Part shown: piece after piece, positions 42,354 through 44,561 of the stretch
Position numbering within the stretch: the stretch's first letter is position 1
How the letters are laid out: each line of letters begins with the position of its first letter
Origin: Weissella viridescens
Lineage (GTDB): Bacteria; Bacillota; Bacilli; Lactobacillales; Lactobacillaceae
Length of the DNA stretch: 44,561 bases
Assembly: GCF_001437355.1 (NCBI RefSeq)
Contig: NZ_JQBM01000006.1
Coordinates: 5,901 to 50,461, forward strand
Direction of reading: 5' to 3'
Notes under the pieces: generated by a model
Database searches by the model: none
The model's input: the letters and a program-made list of their open reading frames with translations, nothing else
What the model was told of the DNA's origin: nothing
Translations under genes and position numbers: made by a program

Positions 42354-44342
42354 TTAACCTAAGTCAGCTCCAGGCTTAATTGAATCTGGCAAGAATGTTA
42401 GCGTAACTTCGTCATCCTTCTCAGCAGATAGAATCATTCCTTCAGAAAGTTCACCCATCATCTTACGTGGCTTAAGGTTGGCCACAAAGGCGACATTCTT
42501 ACCCACTAACTGCTCAAATTCAGGGTAGAACTTCTTCATACCAGATAAGATGGTGCGTCCGTTCTTTGACCCGTCATCTAGCTTGAAGCGCAACAATTTG
42601 TTTGACTTTTCAACTGCAGATACCGCCTCAATCTTACCAACACGAATATCGACCTTTTCAAAATCATCAAATTCAATTTCTGGCTTTGTTTCAAGTTTTT
42701 CTGGGCGATCATCGGCTTCAGCCTTTGGTGCACCACCAGTCATTTCATCACGAATGTATGCTACTTCAGCATCAACATCAACACGTGGGAAGATTGGTTG
42801 ACCCTTTTCAACAACACGTCCACCTGTTGGTAAGGCATCAAAACTCAAGTCTGCGATTTGTAGGTTAGATTCTGACAAACCAAGTTGCTCAAAAATAGCC
42901 TTAGGCGTATTTGTCAAAACAGGTTGCAACAAGATAGCAACGACACGCAATGACGCAGCCAAGTGTGCCATTACTGCACTCAAGTTATTAGCTTGCTCTG
43001 GATCCTTAGCCATTGTCCATGGTGTTGTTTCATCAATGTACTTGTTAGCGCGTGAAATCAACTTCCATACTTCAGCAAGCGCATCAGATGTGTGAAGTTC
43101 ACCCATGTACTTATTGTAGTTCTCAATAACTGATGCAGCAGTTTCTTCTAAGTCAGCATCAAATGCAGTTGAACCAATTTCAAGTGATGGAATGATTCCG
43201 TCATCATACTTGTTAATCATGGCAACCGTACGGTTCAAAAGATTTCCAAGGTCATTGGCCAAATCATAATTTAACTTAGAAACGAAGTCTTCTGGAGTGA
43301 AGAGTCCATCGTTTCCATATGGCATTGCACGTAATAGGTAGTAACGTACAGCATCTACGCCGTAACGCTCGGCCAAAGTATCAGGATACACAACATTTCC
43401 CTTAGACTTTGACATCTTTCCATCACGCATTGTTAACCAGCCATGTGCAAAAATTTTCTTTGGTTCAGGTAATCCTAAGGCATGTAACATAATTGGCCAG
43501 TAAATTGTGTGGAAACGCACGATTTCCTTACCAACTAGTTGTACGTTTGCAGGCCAGAACTTATCAAACAACTCTGTGTTGTCACTACCGTAGCCCAATG
43601 CCGTAATATAGTTTGAAAGTGCATCAATCCAAACATAAACAACGTGTTTTGGATCTGATGGTATAGGAACACCCCAAGAAAAGGCAGTACGTGTTACCGC
43701 AAGGTCTTCCAACCCTGGTTCGATAAAGTTTTTAACCATCTCATTCATCCGAGAATTTGGCTCAACAAAATCAGGGTGCTCCTTATAGTAGTTCATCAAC
43801 CAGTCTGAATACTTGCTCATACGGAAGAAGTAAGATTCTTCCTTAACGAGTTCAACTTCATGACCAGATGGTGCTTTTCCACCAATCACCTTGCCGTCAT
43901 CATCACGATAAACTTCTTCCAATTGTGACTCGGTGAAGTATTCTTCATCATCGACTGAATACCAACCTTCATAATTTCCCTTATAAATATCCCCTTGATC
44001 AAGGAATTGTTGGAAAATCTTTTGAATGGCCTTTTCATGTTGTTCATCGGTTGTGCGAATAAAGCCATCATTACTGATGTCTAATTCTTTCCAAAGCTTT
44101 TGAATATCTTCAGCCATACCATCAACATATTGTTGTGGTGTCATGTTTAACTTTTCTGCTTTTTGTTCAATCTTCAAACCGTGTTCATCGGTCCCTGTAA
44201 GGAAATAGACATCATCACCCAGTAAACGATGGTAGCGTGCTGCAGCATCGGCTAGCACTGTTGTATAGGTGTTTCCAATATGTAACTTACCAGATGGATA
44301 GTAAATTGGTGTCGTAATGTAAAATGTATTTGGTTCTGTCAT
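42354..44342 (-). CDS. metG: Methionyl-tRNA synthetase
   Basis: 662 residues from the ATG at 44342 (MTEPNTFYIT), with AAAGG upstream; the in-frame ATG at 44363 lies inside a leader hairpin and before that site. The HIGH motif is HIGN at 21-24 and KMSKS is at 309-313. A C-terminal EMAP-type tRNA-binding domain (about 560-662) is fused. The knuckle region (127-161) that carries four zinc-binding cysteines in many homologues reads WYSVDDEEYF and later APSGHEVE, without any cysteine, as in streptococcal enzymes. Confidence 0.97.
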   Translation of the reverse strand: MTEPNTFYITTPIYYPSGKLHIGNTYTTVLADAAARYHRLLGDDVYFLTGTDEHGLKIEQKAEKLNMTPQQYVDGMAEDIQKLWKELDISNDGFIRTTDEQHEKAIQKIFQQFLDQGDIYKGNYEGWYSVDDEEYFTESQLEEVYRDDDGKVIGGKAPSGHEVELVKEESYFFRMSKYSDWLMNYYKEHPDFVEPNSRMNEMVKNFIEPGLEDLAVTRTAFSWGVPIPSDPKHVVYVWIDALSNYITALGYGSDNTELFDKFWPANVQLVGKEIVRFHTIYWPIMLHALGLPEPKKIFAHGWLTMRDGKMSKSKGNVVYPDTLAERYGVDAVRYYLLRAMPYGNDGLFTPEDFVSKLNYDLANDLGNLLNRTVAMINKYDDGIIPSLEIGSTAFDADLEETAASVIENYNKYMGELHTSDALAEVWKLISRANKYIDETTPWTMAKDPEQANNLSAVMAHLAASLRVVAILLQPVLTNTPKAIFEQLGLSESNLQIADLSFDALPTGGRVVEKGQPIFPRVDVDAEVAYIRDEMTGGAPKAEADDRPEKLETKPEIEFDDFEKVDIRVGKIEAVSAVEKSNKLLRFKLDDGSKNGRTILSGMKKFYPEFEQLVGKNVAFVANLKPRKMMGELSEGMILSAEKDDEVTLTFLPDSIKPGADLG

Positions 44343-44357
44343 TGATCCTTTACCTTT

Positions 44358-44379
44358 CAGCATACGAATGAGTATGCTG
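44358..44379 (-). other. Leader hairpin of metG
   Basis: CAGCATAC and GTATGCTG form a perfect eight-pair stem with a six-base loop, ending just before the AAAGG ribosome site. No T-box features were found. It may tune translation or stability. Confidence 0.55.
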
Positions 44380-44408
44380 CCTTTATTCTATTTTTAGATT
44401 GTAAGTAT

Positions 44409-44437
44409 CTTATAAAGCCTAATCTTCATTATATCAA
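44409..44437 (-). promoter_or_regulatory. Promoters of metG
   Basis: Two overlapping possibilities on the minus strand: TTGATA (44432-44437), 17 bases, TATAAG (44409-44414); or an extended -10 TGATATAAT with TATAAT at 44428-44433. Confidence 0.55.
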
Positions 44438-44486
44438 TAAATTTAAGGCTATGATGAAAAAATATCAAATTTCGTTTCCTAAATAA

Positions 44487-44514
44487 ACAAAAAAGCCGCC
44501 ATTACTGGCGACTT
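44487..44514 (-). terminator. Terminator of the rRNA operon
   Basis: On the minus strand an eight-pair stem (44507-44514 with 44493-44500, one G-U), six-base loop and T run follow the 5S 3' end within a few bases. Confidence 0.92.
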
Positions 44515-44520
44515 TCGTTT

Positions 44521-44561
44521 GCATTGCGACGTCCTATCCTCGCAGGAAGAGATCCTCCAAC
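44521..44561 (-). rRNA. 5S ribosomal RNA, 3' end only
   Basis: The minus strand reads GGATCTCTTCCTGCGAGGAT then AGGACGTCGCAATGC, the conserved 3' arm of lactic-acid-bacterial 5S rRNA; the rest lies beyond the window. The exact 3' end is estimated. It shows that an rRNA operon read leftward ends here, upstream of metG. Confidence 0.88.

Noticed and set aside
44380..44486. T-box riboswitch upstream of metG
   Set aside because: The gap between the 5S terminator and metG is too short and lacks the T-box sequence and an antiterminator; only a simple hairpin is present.

Overview
The window comes from a low-to-moderate GC Firmicute of the Lactobacillaceae. It is most likely Weissella or a close Leuconostocaceae relative. 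The reasons are the gene order pth-mfd-flippase-rqcP-divIC / tilS-hpt-ftsH-hslO-lysS, a long-form ThyA, a quinone-type D-lactate dehydrogenase, a very cysteine-poor proteome and the 5S rRNA 3' end. The genus is an inference; the family is well supported. Most genes lie on the minus strand. A partial 5S rRNA gene with its terminator lies at the right edge, and a tandem pair of strong sigma-A promoters firing out of the left edge looks like the start of another rRNA operon.

From left to right: (1) 180-13300 is a conserved housekeeping block read leftward: pth, mfd, a MOP-family flippase, rqcP and divIC end at a terminator, then tilS, hpt and ftsH end at a second, then hslO and lysS. (2) 13300-19290 holds a YhgE/Pip membrane protein divergent from a TetR regulator with an obvious operator, a CBS/ACT-like protein, and D-lactate dehydrogenase. 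(3) 19368-24813 is the most interesting region. An untracked 45-residue, strongly cationic peptide gene on the plus strand (24609-24746) resembles leaderless bacteriocins of the enterocin L50 / weissellicin type. Divergent from it is a six-gene operon: a small unknown protein, two bPH2 proteins (YdbS and YdbT), and an MFP-ATPase-permease exporter. This is the layout known from leaderless-bacteriocin immunity/export clusters. The ydbS gene carries one in-frame TGA and reads as a pseudogene. (4) 24827-27940 is an accessory unit with an HxlR regulator, a DUF4767-like surface protein, an unknown four-helix membrane protein and a divergent quinone-oxidoreductase-like enzyme.

(5) 28025-34860 has a YihY membrane protein, uppP, a PspC protein, an LCP ligase, thyA with dCMP deaminase, veg and ilvE. 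(6) 34859-44363 has two tandem CNNM/CorC proteins, rsmA-rnmV-tatD as a tightly overlapping set, a large Na+/H+ antiporter and metG.

Several units bear on the cell envelope (flippase, UppP, LCP, PspC, DivIC, YhgE, bPH2 proteins). Two proteins have lost metal-binding cysteines: Hsp33 has no cysteine at all, and MetRS lacks its zinc knuckle. Cysteine survives mainly at catalytic or sensing positions, except in the bPH2 proteins, where it is frequent.
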